DNA of 64,000 bases from Phoenix dactylifera (GCF_009389715.1 NC_052407.1:7908475-7972474), one strand, 5' to 3'; numbered from the stretch's first letter, positions 11,714 through 22,715 are shown. Numbers and translations: made by a program. Notes: generated from the letters alone by a model not told the origin.

Positions 11714-12120
11714 ATGGAGAATAAAATGATGACCAAAGCTTTCATCCTACTGTTCACCATCTTCGCCTCTACTGGGTTTCACTCAAAGCATGAAAGCGTG
11801 CCCCCTTCCACCTGCCCATGGTTGATGGTCAGGGAGGAAAACACTACCCAAATCCACACCTATATCATTCACATCTACCAAAGCAAGGACATTGATCTAT
11901 CTCCCTAGCACCAGTCAATTGGAAGACTGGCGCAGGTCCTTCTTGACCTACTCCACCCTTAGAATCATGGGAGCCAATGGAATCCGGCTTTCATTTTTGA
12001 GGATATTCTCACTGAGGCTGATGATATCCGGCTGAAGAATGTCGTCGTTATGAGCGCTCCGTCCGTCCGCATAATGCATGACAATGCCAGAGTTGGTCGA
12101 TGTCCAAAATGCTGTCTCCC
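11714..12120 (+). pseudogene. Truncated subtilisin-like protease (signal peptide and start of propeptide)
   Basis: The first frame (11714-11908, 64 aa) starts with a hydrophobic signal-like segment (about residues 8-22, FILLFTIFASTGF). It continues into QIHTYIIHIYQSKDI, which resembles the start of the I9 inhibitor propeptide of plant subtilases (consensus YIVHV). Past the stop, another frame reads STSQLEDWRRSFL, again like the subtilase propeptide, then decays by about 12070. No catalytic Asp, His or Ser region follows, so a protease cannot be made. The intact TATA box and leader suggest the 5' end of a former gene rather than a retrocopy. The 64-aa frame could still yield a small secreted peptide, but I see no evidence that it does. 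Confidence 0.5.
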
Positions 12121-12179
12121 TTGAATTATAGCACCCATCAGATTTCAGTCAATGAATATCAGAGGCAATAAATGATCTG

Positions 12180-15100
12180 ATTAGCCTTTGCTCGAACTCA
12201 ACTCAAAAAAAATTTGTGTAAGGAAATTTAAAATATATAAATAAATCTACATCATTTTATCAATTTAAGTTTTATGATAAGTGGTGATTTCAACATGGTC
12301 TTAGAGCAGAGGTTCTGAATTCGAACTCTGTCTCCTTACTCTTTAACCTCGTTATTAAAAATTTCACATGTTGGACAAGTGGTGATTTCAATAAGCTAAA
12401 ATAAAATCTAAACAAACCAAGCCTGAACCAATAATTTAGGCTCAAAATTAATATCAAAATACACGGGAACTTGTTGGAACAACTCTAATAGCAAGGGAAG
12501 GTAAATACATGGGCATGCTACTAATATTGATCAGCCAGAAAGATTGTAATTGAAGAAAAGATAAAGAGTAGTGTGGATCTATGTGCTTTAACCTTCAAGA
12601 ACTTTCGTCACCATCGTGCCACCATCTAAAAGAGATGGATTTAGATAGATGTAGGGGTATAACACTAGAAAATAGTAATAGAAATTCTAAATTATAGCTA
12701 CTCCTATTGTAAAAATTATTGATAGATTGAGAACTAAGATAAAATAAAATGCATTAGTTTGGATTGTCGAAAGATCCTCAAACAGAGTACAAATCCATTA
12801 TGTATATTAAATAATAATAATTTTCCAGTCTAATAGTTATTATGCACATCTAGCCTCTACTTTTGGGGATTCTAGTAATCAATGCCAATTATCCTATTAC
12901 GAGCGTGCGTCATAGCAACCTAACCTTATACTGCTTGTCAAGCCGATAATTGAACTTAGCCAAAACTTTTGTCACATCTTCATTTGGCCTACTTTATATT
13001 GGTGCCTTGTTTGGCTCTTTTCTTTTATGTATTTGTCCTTTGATTTGATTCGTTCATTAGCTCCCATACATCGACGTCCATTCAACCTCAACTCTTGGTA
13101 TATTTTTGAAACCTATCGTACTTATTCTCGCTCCACTTATACGTCGATGTCAGTTTGTGCATGAATATGGTGTAGACACAACCATCTGGGTAATTGCATA
13201 CATCCTGACTCACAATTCTATGCAACTTTATTGAATTCTTCTTTAGAGATACCACATGTATGATAATCCTTGGATATTGTGATAGAGTGTAAGCAATGCT
13301 TTCTATATCCCTTTAGCCATCAATCAGGTGTACTAGTCCCCACATCCGTTGACATGAATATGGTGTTCAGAAGTTTGAAGCACTTATACCTTTTGGAATT
13401 TTCATGCTTTCATCAAAACTCCCATCGATATGTGTCCCATCTCTTCAAGGACTATCTACATGGCTTAACGAGTTAGCTCACCCTTTAAAGTAGACCACTT
13501 CCAAAGCACCACAATTAATTAGAATCCTCTTAGGATACAACATTATGCAGTGCTAGAATCTTTCTAAAGAGCTCGAAGGGTTCGTCTTCCATCGCCACTT
13601 CTAGTAGCTCTTGTTTCCTTCATCTCATTCAAGCTTTAATGACTTCCACAGCAAGTTGAGCCAAGATCCTACCTCTCTTCATGCTCTCGCTCATGATAAA
13701 TGAGATGAATTATAGAGCTGTGGGGTTTTGTAACCAATAGATCCTTAGGTATTGATCCAACAACCTTCCGATCTTTGTTTGCTAGGTCCCATCTTTAAAT
13801 CTCCAATCTCTCAATATATTTCTTCCATTTTTCTGCATCACCACGAGGAAACCTTCCTTTATGAAAGGTCGGGGTTTAAAATCTTGATTTGAAAATCCTC
13901 CAATTAGTTACCATTGATCACGACCTCTTCGGAGTGAGCTATGGAACTGATAGCTTGATCGCTTTCCTGCCAAAAATTTTCTGTTTGGTAAAATAACAGT
14001 CTTTCCGATGTCTTCGCCTTGTCATGTTCACCTCCTAAAGCCACCTGACCATTGCTTCTTGTTACTCTGTGTTTTTGGTTTCGTTCAACCAATACCTTTC
14101 GTCTCAACCACACTTGACTAGCCTAAGTCTTTTGGATCTAGGTATTCTCTTCAATCTCAAATTAGTTGGTGAACCTTTTAATGCCAATACTCCCATTGAC
14201 CTTCTTGATGATGATTCTGGCCTACTTGTAAATAAACATGTCAAATACAATTATTATGTTCAGTTTTATTGCCATTGCACTGTGCCAATCTCCCATTAGG
14301 ATTACGTTGCCTTCTTTCTAGTTTGAATCTGCAACTGCCTTCTCTATTTTCGGTCAATCCAAATGGTCAAAGCACATCTTAGGTTGGTTAGTGCCCTTAG
14401 CGAAGACCATTCCATAGCCTTGGCTCCTTTTATTTTATCTTATCTCTGCTGGTGCCTTAGACAAATCACTTTCGGGCATTAGGGGTATAGAGAATTTCTT
14501 TGGAAACTCTAGATTTGGTCGTATGCCTACTTTCCCAAGATCTGTCCATCTGTGATTGATGAGACCGATTGTTCCTATCGATCACCAATCTATTTATTCA
14601 GAGGGCCCATTCTTTTCTTCTCGAAATACTTCCAGTTCTTTTATGAGAGTTCCTCTTGCCAAGATCAAGCATTTTCTATCCTTTTCTCCACTCCCTGAAG
14701 CATGACTAGTTGTAATCCTTGATTCGGCCGTAGTGGAGATCGAAGCTATGGAACTTTTGTGTTAGTTCTTAGGGCTCTCCATGTCAGCTCAATTATTCAG
14801 TCGATAACAAATGCTCTATTGAGCATTACTCCCCCAATTTTTTTGCTCGCTAATTCGGTCTAGTCCAGAGCATCCTTTACCCGCCCTAGTATTCTCGAAA
14901 CATTTTGCTTGCTGATTGACTTTTTATTACTAAGCTGCATCAAATGGAGTTAGAGGACTTCCAGTACCAACTATTGTGTTTGGACTATTAATTTGTACCC
15001 TTTGACCATAGGTTTGGCATGACAGGAGAGTTTTTAGATTGGTGAGATGCTCATATAGCCAATATTCAGAAGGAGCACACCACAACCATTTTGAGCCACG

Positions 15101-15280
15101 TCGACATTGGTTCTCTTGATTGAGCAACTAATACACCCTCCAGTTCATAACAGACCAACAACAAGTCCTCAGTATCTACAGGCCAGATTCTAGCTCCGAT
15201 TAAGGATGAAGGTATGTGTATGCTTCTGAATGAATTGAATTGTTCTATTTAGTGACACAACTGTAATCATTTCTTAGATT
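12180..15280. other. Long stretch without a recognisable gene, repeat-like in part
   Basis: Only short, domain-free frames on both strands. The segment about 12480-13000 shares wording ('agtagtgtggat', 'ccttcaagaactttcgtcacc', 'ttattatgcacatctagcctctact') with the direct repeats at 52.2-53.1 and 53.7-54.5 kb, so part of it is a dispersed repeat. The rest may be an eroded retroelement. Confidence 0.45.
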
Positions 15281-15289
15281 ACTACTAAG

Positions 15290-15735
15290 AGCATGGGAGG
15301 CTAATGTGACAACAATCTAAGAAGCAAAAGACCTCAACAACCTTTCTCTAGAAGAGCTGTTGGGATCACTAATGACTCATGATCTTACCATGAAGCACAA
15401 CAATGAAGAAAAAGAGTCAGAGAAGAAGAAAACTATCACTCTCAAATTAGTAGCTCAAGAAGAAGAGGAGAGTGAGGACTTAGAGGATATTGAAGGTGAT
15501 GAGAAGATGGTCTTAATCCCCAGAAAGTTCAAATGATTTATAAGGAGAAAAAGGCAAGAAATAAGAAAGAAGCCAATGGCTAAGGGGGAGCTAAGCAAAG
15601 AAAGAGAAAAGGAGTAGCTACTGGTGTGCTATGAATGCAAGAAACTAGGTCATGTTGGAGCAGACTACCCACTGGTTAAGAAAGTCTCCAGAAAGCCAAG
15701 GAAGAAAGCTATGACTTATGGCTTGGAGTAAGGTC
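15290..15735 (+). pseudogene. Decayed Ty1-copia gag fragment with zinc knuckle
   Basis: One frame reads LNNLSLEELLGSLMTHDLTM, typical of the copia UBN2-type Gag domain. It continues through a charged Lys/Glu segment and ends in CYECKKLGHVGADYP, a CCHC knuckle with the last Cys changed to Tyr. In-frame stops lie at about 15535 and 15616. No protease, integrase or RT follows. It is a fragment only. Confidence 0.72.
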
Positions 15736-16004
15736 GGTCAATGGATTTTCCTTCCTTTTGCCACATTTCGCTCAAAGGGTCCCACTGCCGCCCGCATTCT
15801 GGAATTGCTGAAAGTCTGGTTCTAACGTAGGATTTTTCAACAGGAAATTCTTTGTTTGAATGCTGTCCTTTCGCCTAGCGAGGAGTTGAGTTCAGAGAAA
15901 GAAGCCCAAGAAACAGTAAATCTTTGCCTCATGGCTTATAAGAATAAGGGTAAACTCTAAACATAAAAATGACTTTACTTTTGTCGAGCTTTAAGATGTC
16001 TTCA

Positions 16005-17690
16005 TGATAGCATCTTGATAACTACCTGTGGGGTCCCACCAGATATGCCAGAGAAGATGTATTGGTGCTCTTTTTTGTCACAAAGTAGGATGCAGGTATC
16101 CTTGGCCGAATCGTTAAATCATGTGGGCAATGCCACCGGTATCTAAAATAAGAAAGAGGTAAGGGTAGCAGTGAGTCCAACTATGTGAGCTTCGAGGACG
16201 TTTAGCATTAAGGCACCGCCTTCTCTAAGGAGGAGGAAGTAGATGGGGCAATGAAACTAGACTAAGAGCGATAAACTAAGATAAAGCAAGGTAAATGAGG
16301 ATAAATATAAAGGTAAAAAAAGATACCTTATAAGTATTTGATTGGCTAAGGATCATTATGTAGGATTACACTACATTCCAATATTTATACACCCTCTTCT
16401 AAAGCGGCCAGGCAATCGTCTATTCCTATTGATAACACATATTCACGCCTAACTTCCACTTTCTTTTGACAACTGCGGTAGCTGGAATCATCTGCTTCCA
16501 ACTCCTCCTCTCACGTTCATGGCGTCAGTCCATATTCTATACCATGTCACCATCTTTAGTGCATAACTTTAGTGTTTGTTGAATAGATCATATTCGTAAT
16601 GGTTGGCAAGGAGTAAATTAAAGATGCGATAAATTACAGAAGGTGGTCAACGTGCTCATGCTTGGCACTCAAATGTAAAGTATTTCGTTCTTTATGTTGA
16701 TGGTAGTAGTAGTGGTCATAAAAGATAATTGGAAAACTTAGTGCGAGCAACATGAAAATATTTTTCCTACTGCTAAGGGCTATCAACTTGAAATATATTT
16801 TTTCTGCTGCTCACTGCCTATCATGGACTTGGCCCTTTTGCACATTTGGCGACAAAGTTATGCGTGGCCCGCATCCACCATCGTCTGGTTTGTGAAATGG
16901 GAGAAAAAAGAGGAAAATTTTGTGGCGTTGATAGAATCGAAGCTGCCAATAAATTTTGAGTCTCTGGTTTGTGAAATGGAATGTGTTTGTTGTTTTGTTT
17001 GGAAACCTTACGTTAGTAGCTGATGGTATAACATCTAGGCTTTCTAACAAAGAGCAGTGCTAAACTGGAGATAATAGCTATCTTGTCAAGCGGCATGGAG
17101 CGGGCCCGAAAGAGTTCGATCCCGTCTTAAAAGGAATAATGACGAAGCCATGCACGTTGGGGAACTTGTTTGATTTAGTACCTTATATGTAATCTATCAG
17201 ACTTATTAGTGGCAACCTCCTCCGACGTCCTATAGACAAGATTAATTTAATTTGATGAATAGATCAAATTCAAAAATGAAGATCCATAATATTAGTGCAA
17301 AGAAAAAGAAAGAAAAAGGGAAAGAAAACAAATTGATAGATCCCAATAAACTTGCTCCCAATAGTAAAGACTAAAGACCAATTTATAAGAAAATCAGCCA
17401 CTATTAATCATTCGGATTAGAGATATCCAAATTGAGGTACGGTTAAACATACATGCATGAAGACATGGACAGATAGGCAGGGCACCTCTCGTGCTGCAAA
17501 TTTTCATTGAATGTCAGCAAGATTGGGCACAACAAGTACACAACGAGCATATATGGAAGACATGTTACATAAGGGTATAGACTAGAGAAGCTTCTGGCTC
17601 GGTGGGTCCCTAAAGCTCACTAGGATAAGCGGTATTATTGAACCATCCAAAACAAAGAGCGACGAAATTGAAAATAGATATTAAACAGAT
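16005..17690. repeat. 3' flank module of the protease family, copy next to gene A
   Basis: This segment recurs, whole or in pieces, downstream of the family members: 22716-23912, 27212-28635 (inverted), 36607-38201 plus 41444-41915, and fragments at 20489-20910 and 21280-21545. It contains no gene, so the unit duplicated in this locus is larger than the protease gene itself. Part of it ('catcttgataacta...gccagagaagatgtattgg') is shared only with 36598-36860. Confidence 0.8.
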
Positions 17691-17699
17691 ATTTGTGCT

Positions 17700-19701
17700 T
17701 CAGGCAGTAGGGTAGGAAGCCTCCATGGCAATCCCGCAGAGCCCCTCCTTGGCAGCCACATCCCTCTCCATCCTTATGTATCCCTTCTCACCCCATGAGG
17801 AGCCCCATGAGTTCTTCACCAGCCAGTACTTAGTCCCATCTTTTCTCGTGCCATATCCGACCGTGGTCACGCCGTGGTCCAGATCAGTCCCGCAGGAGCC
17901 AGTGAAGATGCCACTCGAGTAGAATTGGAACGAACCACTGCTAGCCTCTATGGCAACCGAGACGGGCTGGTTGGCCACAGCTTTGAGAAGAGCTGCTTCG
18001 CTGTTGGCAGGCACGTCCTCGTAACCCTTGATGGAGGCAACATGGGAGGCAGACTTCTTGCTGTTGCAAGTGCCGTCGATGCCTTTGTAGGGGTAGTTGG
18101 TTTCCGTCGTGAGGCCACGATTGTTGATGATGAATTTGAACGCATTATCCATGAGGCCACCATCGCACCCCTGGTCGTCACTAGCCACGTCACAGTCCAC
18201 AAGCTCTTGCTCCGATAGAGACATCAATTTACCTTTCTTGAGCTTCGTGATACCTTCCATTGCAGCAACTGCAGAGAAGGCCCAGCAACATCCTGTTTTT
18301 TTTTTTTTTTAAATTTTCAGCAACTTCATAACAACTATAAATTGTATTGATAATTTATATATAAGTATTACTTCTCATATATGGGATCATTGATTCATAT
18401 TAACATAAGAAATATAATAATAAATTTTGTAATGATAGTGATTCATAAATTGTAGAATGTTCTAGATGGGTGAAGTTGGTGGACGGGAGTTGATGGCGTT
18501 AGCCCTTCTCTCGCGCCAGTTTCCGTCCCCCTGCATGACGAAATCCCACCCCGCTGCGTTGCTCCGCTCTTCAATGATGGGCTGACCATATTGCTTATTT
18601 TTCGATCAGATTTTATTACTATAATCCTATGGGGCCCAGCGTGGTGCAGCAAAGACCGTCGCCGTCCTTCCTTAGCCAAACAAAAAAAAAAAAAGACCGT
18701 CGCCGTCCTTCATGCGCTCATGACTTCCCAATCACACTTTAATACGCACGAGCATACACAATCATGGCTCTCAAAGTATATGTGGTACGGGACCAAGTGG
18801 ACGCACGTGCGAAAGACTAGGAACCTTATTTAAAAAAGGAAAAGCAAAAGGAAGCCCGTTTCCCAGTCAAAATTTTTTGACTAGATAGGCCTTTTGACTC
18901 GAGCTGCTTTTCTGTGTTGGTGCTTTGATTTGGTTGACACTAGTTCAAGTGAGGGACACAATTACCTTCATGGTTCATATCATGAGCCATAGAGCTGATC
19001 GCATGTTGATGGGATAGACTATGCTATGCCGCAGGATGAGAGTAAAGTTAAACGGTACTGCTGTTAAATTAATTATTGTTTTAGCAAAGCATTTTATGCC
19101 AGTTTCTTTCTCAAGAGTTCATTTATTATTATTCTTGTTGATTTTATCTTAAGTAGATGAAGACGGATATATATGTAACAGGTGTCTCCTTTTGAAAGTT
19201 AATGTCATCTTGTATGCAAAGAAGAAGTTGAATAGTAATATAATTAATTGAGATTAATAGCTCACCACATTGGCCTTGATCTTTGATGGGAGTGACTGCA
19301 CCCTTAGCCCTCCAATCCATGCTAACAGGCACGGCTGTAACGTTTTCATAGCTGAAAACATTCGTCGCCTTCAACGTCTTAAGAGTGGAAGGCTTAAAAC
19401 CATTCATCATGGCCTTGAACTCCTCGTTGGTAAGGTCAGCAAATTGGTTTACGCCGAGCTTGTACTTACTGTTCCCTGCGTTGAACGATTCAATGAGCTC
19501 AACGTTAGCCTTAAAAATCTGATAGCGGCGCTCCTTCTCCGCCGAGTCTCTGTACGCGCGCCCCTGCTGAGCCATCCACTGCTCGTGCCTCTCAGCCATG
19601 GTCATTTCACTAAGCGTCCGGGCTGTGGCATGAGAAGCACAAGCACATAGCAGAAGAACGGAAAAGCCCATGCAAAGACTTTTCGGTAATGGGACAGTCA
19701 T
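17700..19701 (-). CDS. SAG39-like papain-family cysteine protease, copy A
   Basis: Two exons: 19701-19266 (436 nt) and 18292-17700 (593 nt), a 973-bp intron, 342 aa. Exon 1 encodes a signal peptide (about residues 1-27) and an I29 propeptide with [18 protein letters not shown] (ERFNIN type) and GVNQFADLT. The mature enzyme starts near VPVSMDWR. The donor is CAATGTG/GTGAGC. The active site is QGQCGCCWAF with Gln142 and Cys148; His285 lies in LDHG and Asn306 in KNSWGSSWG. The length fits SAG12/SAG39 proteases, which degrade proteins in senescence-associated vacuoles. The acceptor CAG follows a run of A rather than pyrimidines, as in all copies here. A TATA sequence lies at 19801-19808 (minus). 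All catalytic residues are present, so it looks functional; expression is not visible from sequence. SAG39-like is the closest named family, but orthology is not established. Confidence 0.9.
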
Positions 19702-19800
19702 GGTGCTAGTTTAAGATTGAAAAAGTGATGCAATGGAAACACTACTATGAATCAGGAAGTGGTCAGGCTATGCATGTCCTTCAAGGCTAAGCGCGCACTC

Positions 19801-19808
19801 TTTATATA
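19801..19808 (-). promoter_or_regulatory. TATA box of protease gene A
   Basis: On the minus strand CTATATAAAG about 100 bases before the ATG at 19701, identical in position to gene C (25102-25109). Confidence 0.65.
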
Positions 19809-20021
19809 GAGGTTTGAGAGTGGGTTCGGTACTCAATTTTCTTTCATTTCGGCGGTGGACTTGCGTGCGTGCCGTGTACGTTCTAATTCCAATTAGCTCT
19901 TAATTTCGGAGTGAGAAAGGTGGGTTCCAACATTAGTTGTTATAAAACTCGAAACCTAATGTGGCAGCACTTTAACTTATGGTGCTGCTCTCAGTTGCGA
20001 GCTTAAGTAACAATCTTGCCT

Positions 20022-20273
20022 GGCCCCATAGAATTATGGCAATAAAACCTGGTCGAAAAATAAGCAATATGGTCCGCGCCATCAATGGAGACTGGAGCAC
20101 GCAGTGGAGTGGGATTTCGTCATGCGGGGGGACGGAAACTGACGTGAGAGAAGGCCTAACGCCATCAACTCCCGTCCACTAACGCCGCACTCATGCTCCC
20201 AGAAAATGGAGAAAGAAAATTGCAACTAAACGTATTTTTCAATTTTTTTGTCATTTTTCACTGTCATTACAAA
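20022..20273 (+). pseudogene. Intron remnant of broken protease copy B'
   Basis: From 'ggccccatagaattatgg' onward the sequence matches the 3' half of the protease intron (compare 26275-26460 in gene C). It directly abuts the promoter region of gene A, so copy B' has lost exon 1 and the start of its intron. It stops at about 20273, where the deletion into exon 2 begins. Confidence 0.75.
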
Positions 20274-20275
20274 CT

Positions 20276-20488
20276 TGCATCTTCACCGGCTCCTGTGGGA
20301 CTGATCTGTACGATGGCGTGACCGTGCTCGGATGTGGTGAGGAAAAAGATGGGACTAAGTATACTGGCTGGTGAAAAACTCATGGCCTCCTCATTGGGTG
20401 AGAAGGGATACATGAGGATGGAGAGGCATGTGGCTGCCAAGAAGGGGCTCTGCGGGATTGCCATGGAGGCTTCCTACCCTCTGCCTGA
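20276..20488 (+). pseudogene. C-terminal exon-2 fragment of a SAG39-like protease (copy B')
   Basis: The sequence corresponds to the last 70 or so codons of the protease, from the segment 'cttcaccggctcctg' to the stop. It has frame breaks: the catalytic-His segment now reads 'gatggcgtgaccgtgctcgg' with the His codon lost, an extra base follows at 'aagtatactggctgg', and one base is missing before 'ctgcctga'. It is fused directly to intron sequence at 20273, showing an internal deletion that removed the 3' end of the intron and two thirds of exon 2. Not functional. Confidence 0.85.
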
Positions 20489-20910
20489 AGCACAAATATT
20501 TGTTTAATATCTATTTTCGATTTCATCATTCTTTGTTTCGGATGGTCCAATAATATGGCTTATCCTTGTGAGCTTTACGGACCCACCGGGCTAGAAGCTT
20601 CTGTCTATATTCTTATGAAACCTATCTCTCATATATGCTAGTTGTGTATTTGTTGTGCCCAATCTTGCTAACGTTCAATGACAATTTGCAGCACGAGAGA
20701 TGCCCTACCCATCTGTCTAGTCTTCATGCGTGTATGCTTAATCATACCTCAATTTGGATGTCTCTAATCCGAATGATTAATAGTGGTTGTTTTTTTTATA
20801 AATTGGCCTTTAGTCTTTACTATTGGGAGCTGTCAATTTCTTTTCTTTCCCCTTTTTTTTTTCTTTTTTCTTTGCACTAATATTATGGATCTTCATTTTT
20901 GAATTTGGAT
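20489..20910 (+). repeat. 3' flank module piece behind copy B'
   Basis: Matches the sequence after the stop of gene C (27212-27660), in the same orientation, and the reverse complement of 23514-23912. It ends at the palindrome arm end near 20910. Confidence 0.78.
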
Positions 20911-21280
20911 GTCTCTAATCCGATCTTTTAGCACGAATTGGATAAGATGAAAGACCAAAGAAAAACCAACTGGAGACTGAGCAAGAAAAATCCTAAACCG
21001 ACGGTAGCGATTCGAAGTACTTGAGGGGGGAGCAAACTGATCCTTCCTTCAGGTCTTTTTTGTGGCATTTCCAGAGCAGGAGAAGTGGGGAACCACCCCA
21101 TCTCCACCTCCCTTCCGCTTTCTCTCTTTTGGAGAGAGAAGAAGCGAGGCCTAAAAAGAGAGATTGGAGCCAGCTGCCTAGTGCCTACGAACACAATGCC
21201 TAGTGCCTGCCGGGGCCTTTTTTTGGGCTGAGGCCTTAGGCTACTGCCTAGGTTGCCTAATGGTTGGGTCGGCCCTATTT
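20911..21280. other. Palindrome loop, left part, unassigned
   Basis: About 370 bp with no match elsewhere in the window and no recognised element. It contains short frames on both strands (for example 20928-21194 minus) without known domains. Confidence 0.45.
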
Positions 21281-21545
21281 ATTAGTGACGCCCTCCTCCG
21301 TCCTATAGAGAGAATTAATCAAATAAACTTGCTCCCAATAGTAAAGATTAAAGACCAATTTATAAGAAAATCAACCACTATTAATCATTCAGATTAGAGA
21401 CATCTAAATTGAGGTACGATTAAACATACACGCATGGAGACACAGACAGATAGGTAGGGCATCTCTCGTGCTGTAAATTTTCATTGAACGTCAGCAAGAT
21501 TGGGCGCAACAAGTACACAACTAGCATATATGGAAGACATGTTAC
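21280..21545 (-). repeat. Extra fragment of the protease 3' flank module in the loop
   Basis: The sequence matches 17290-17560 (gene A side) in direct orientation and stops at 'ggaagacatgttac', next to the transposon-captured gene segment. It is evidence of a further, now lost, copy. Confidence 0.75.
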
Positions 21546-21589
21546 TAAAAAGAGGACAACTTGAGAGCGAAAAGATATAAAGTTGCAAA

Positions 21590-22050
21590 AAGGCGAGAAT
21601 AAAAACTCAACTCGTTTCCAAAAGTTGAGAGCGAAGAACGATTTAAGGATTTGGTTGTATACTTTTTCAACAACGCAGATCTCGACCTTAAGCTTCACAG
21701 CATTGAAGAGCTGGCAAAGATCCAACTCGTCTGTGCAAAAAATAAGATCCAACTTGTTGCCCTCGACACAATCCTTCACTTTTGCTTCTTGCCGAGGTGG
21801 TCCTCCAAGAAGTGGCCATACTCGAGATTGAAGGTCTTGGGGTCGTAGGAAAGCGGGCGGTGGATGTCCTGGGTCTTGGTGGGGAAGGAGAAGGTGTCGC
21901 GGTCGAGGGCGAAGGGGGGGGGTTCCATGACTTGGAGGGCACGATGTGGTAGATGCCGAAGGGCTCGGCCTGGGGACGGATCTTGTCGATGAACTCCAAG
22001 GGGTTCTTGAACTCCTCCTCGGTGGGGTAGAACACAGGGGCTTGAAGAAG
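21590..22050 (-). pseudogene. Captured fragment of a JMJ17/KDM5-type histone demethylase gene (JmjN and ARID parts)
   Basis: One minus-strand frame (from 22035) reads FYPTEEEFKNPLEFIDKIR and then FGIYHIVPSKSWNPP, a JmjN domain. After frameshifts the match continues in other frames with DTFSFPTKTQDIHRP, YDPKTFNLEYGHFLEDHLGK and finally TDELDLCQLFNAVK, the start of an ARID domain. This order (JmjN then ARID, with 'FPTKTQ.IH' between) is that of plant KDM5/JARID1-like proteins such as Arabidopsis JMJ17. The JmjC domain, PHD finger and zinc-finger parts are absent. Introns appear to be missing or very short over this stretch. The piece lies directly inside a CACTA-type end (22290-22715), so it is best explained as gene capture by that transposon. 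Non-functional as a demethylase. Confidence 0.7.
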
Positions 22051-22289
22051 GGCTGCGGTGGAGGGGAAGGGGGAGGCATCATAGATGTACCCTAGAATGC
22101 CCTTCTCGATGGCACGAAGTCATCCTTTCCCTATGGAGGGAGGGAGGGAGGACATGAAGGGGGAGAGGGCTAGCCGAGTTGGATCGGGGGAGGGTGGGGG
22201 GGGGGGAGCTGGGATGATGGCGGCTGGGTGAAGGGGTTAGGGATTGTTCTCTGCACGCGCGAGAGAGAGAGAAGGGGTTGGGACCGGGG

Positions 22290-22715
22290 AGGAAGGAGGG
22301 TTTACTGCTGTTCTCGACGATTGTTCTCCGATGATGCTTTAGAAAGCGCCATCTTAGTTTGCTATTAGGCCTCTGACGATGTTTTTTAAAGCGTCGTCTT
22401 TAGGTGGAGATTAGCCCGAAGATGATTAGGCCTCCAACGACGCTTTGTAAGGCGTTGTCTTAGTAAGAGATTAGGTCGGGGATGCTTAGGCCTCCGATGA
22501 CGCTTTCAAAAATATCGCGTTGGTACACTAAGACTTCCTACGATGCTTTCTAAAGCATCATCTTAGCTAAGGAATGTTGGGAGGGCTTCCGACGACGCTT
22601 TGAAGCGTCGTAGGATTCTGACGACGCTCATTGGCATCGTCTAATCTAGATTTCTCCCGATACTACTAAAAAGCATCGGCATGTAAGAGTCGGGAAACCC
22701 ATTTTTATTGTAGTG
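22290..22715 (-). mobile_element. CACTA (En/Spm)-type transposon end with subterminal hairpin repeats
   Basis: At least six degenerate copies of a small inverted motif (for example 'gacgacgctttgaagcgtcg' and 'gatgctttctaaagcatc') lead to the terminus CCATTTTTATTGTAGTG ending at 22715. This is the inverse of a CACTACAATAAAAATGG end. The same design of ACGC/GCGT hairpins occurs in the small CACTA element at 47585-47879. The other terminus is not present near 21545, so the element is truncated on the left. It probably carried the JMJ17-like fragment. Confidence 0.72.

Larger units (their letters stand above)
16270..20910. repeat. Left arm of a large imperfect palindrome
   Basis: The sequence matches the reverse complement of 23514-28635 nearly base for base. 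Paired landmarks sum to about 44,910 (gene A ATG 19701 with gene C ATG 25209; stop codons 17700 and 27211; arm ends 16271 and 28635). In the inner part the sum shifts to about 44,424 because the left arm has lost about 490 bp at 20274. The arms carry gene A / gene C outside and the two broken copies inside. Confidence 0.92.

Noticed and set aside
16823..17023. 66-aa frame identical on both palindrome arms (27888-28088 minus)
   Set aside because: Identity follows from the palindrome itself; the frame is broken in the other module copies and has no known domain.
19270..19650. 126-aa frame antisense to protease exon 1 (also 25260-25640 and 44091-44471)
   Set aside because: Shadow of a conserved coding exon on the opposite strand; its conservation is explained by the protease.
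21420..22082. 220-aa frame as an independent proline-rich gene
   Set aside because: It is the out-of-frame reading of the JmjN/ARID gene fragment plus flank module; only its middle part is homologous after frameshift.
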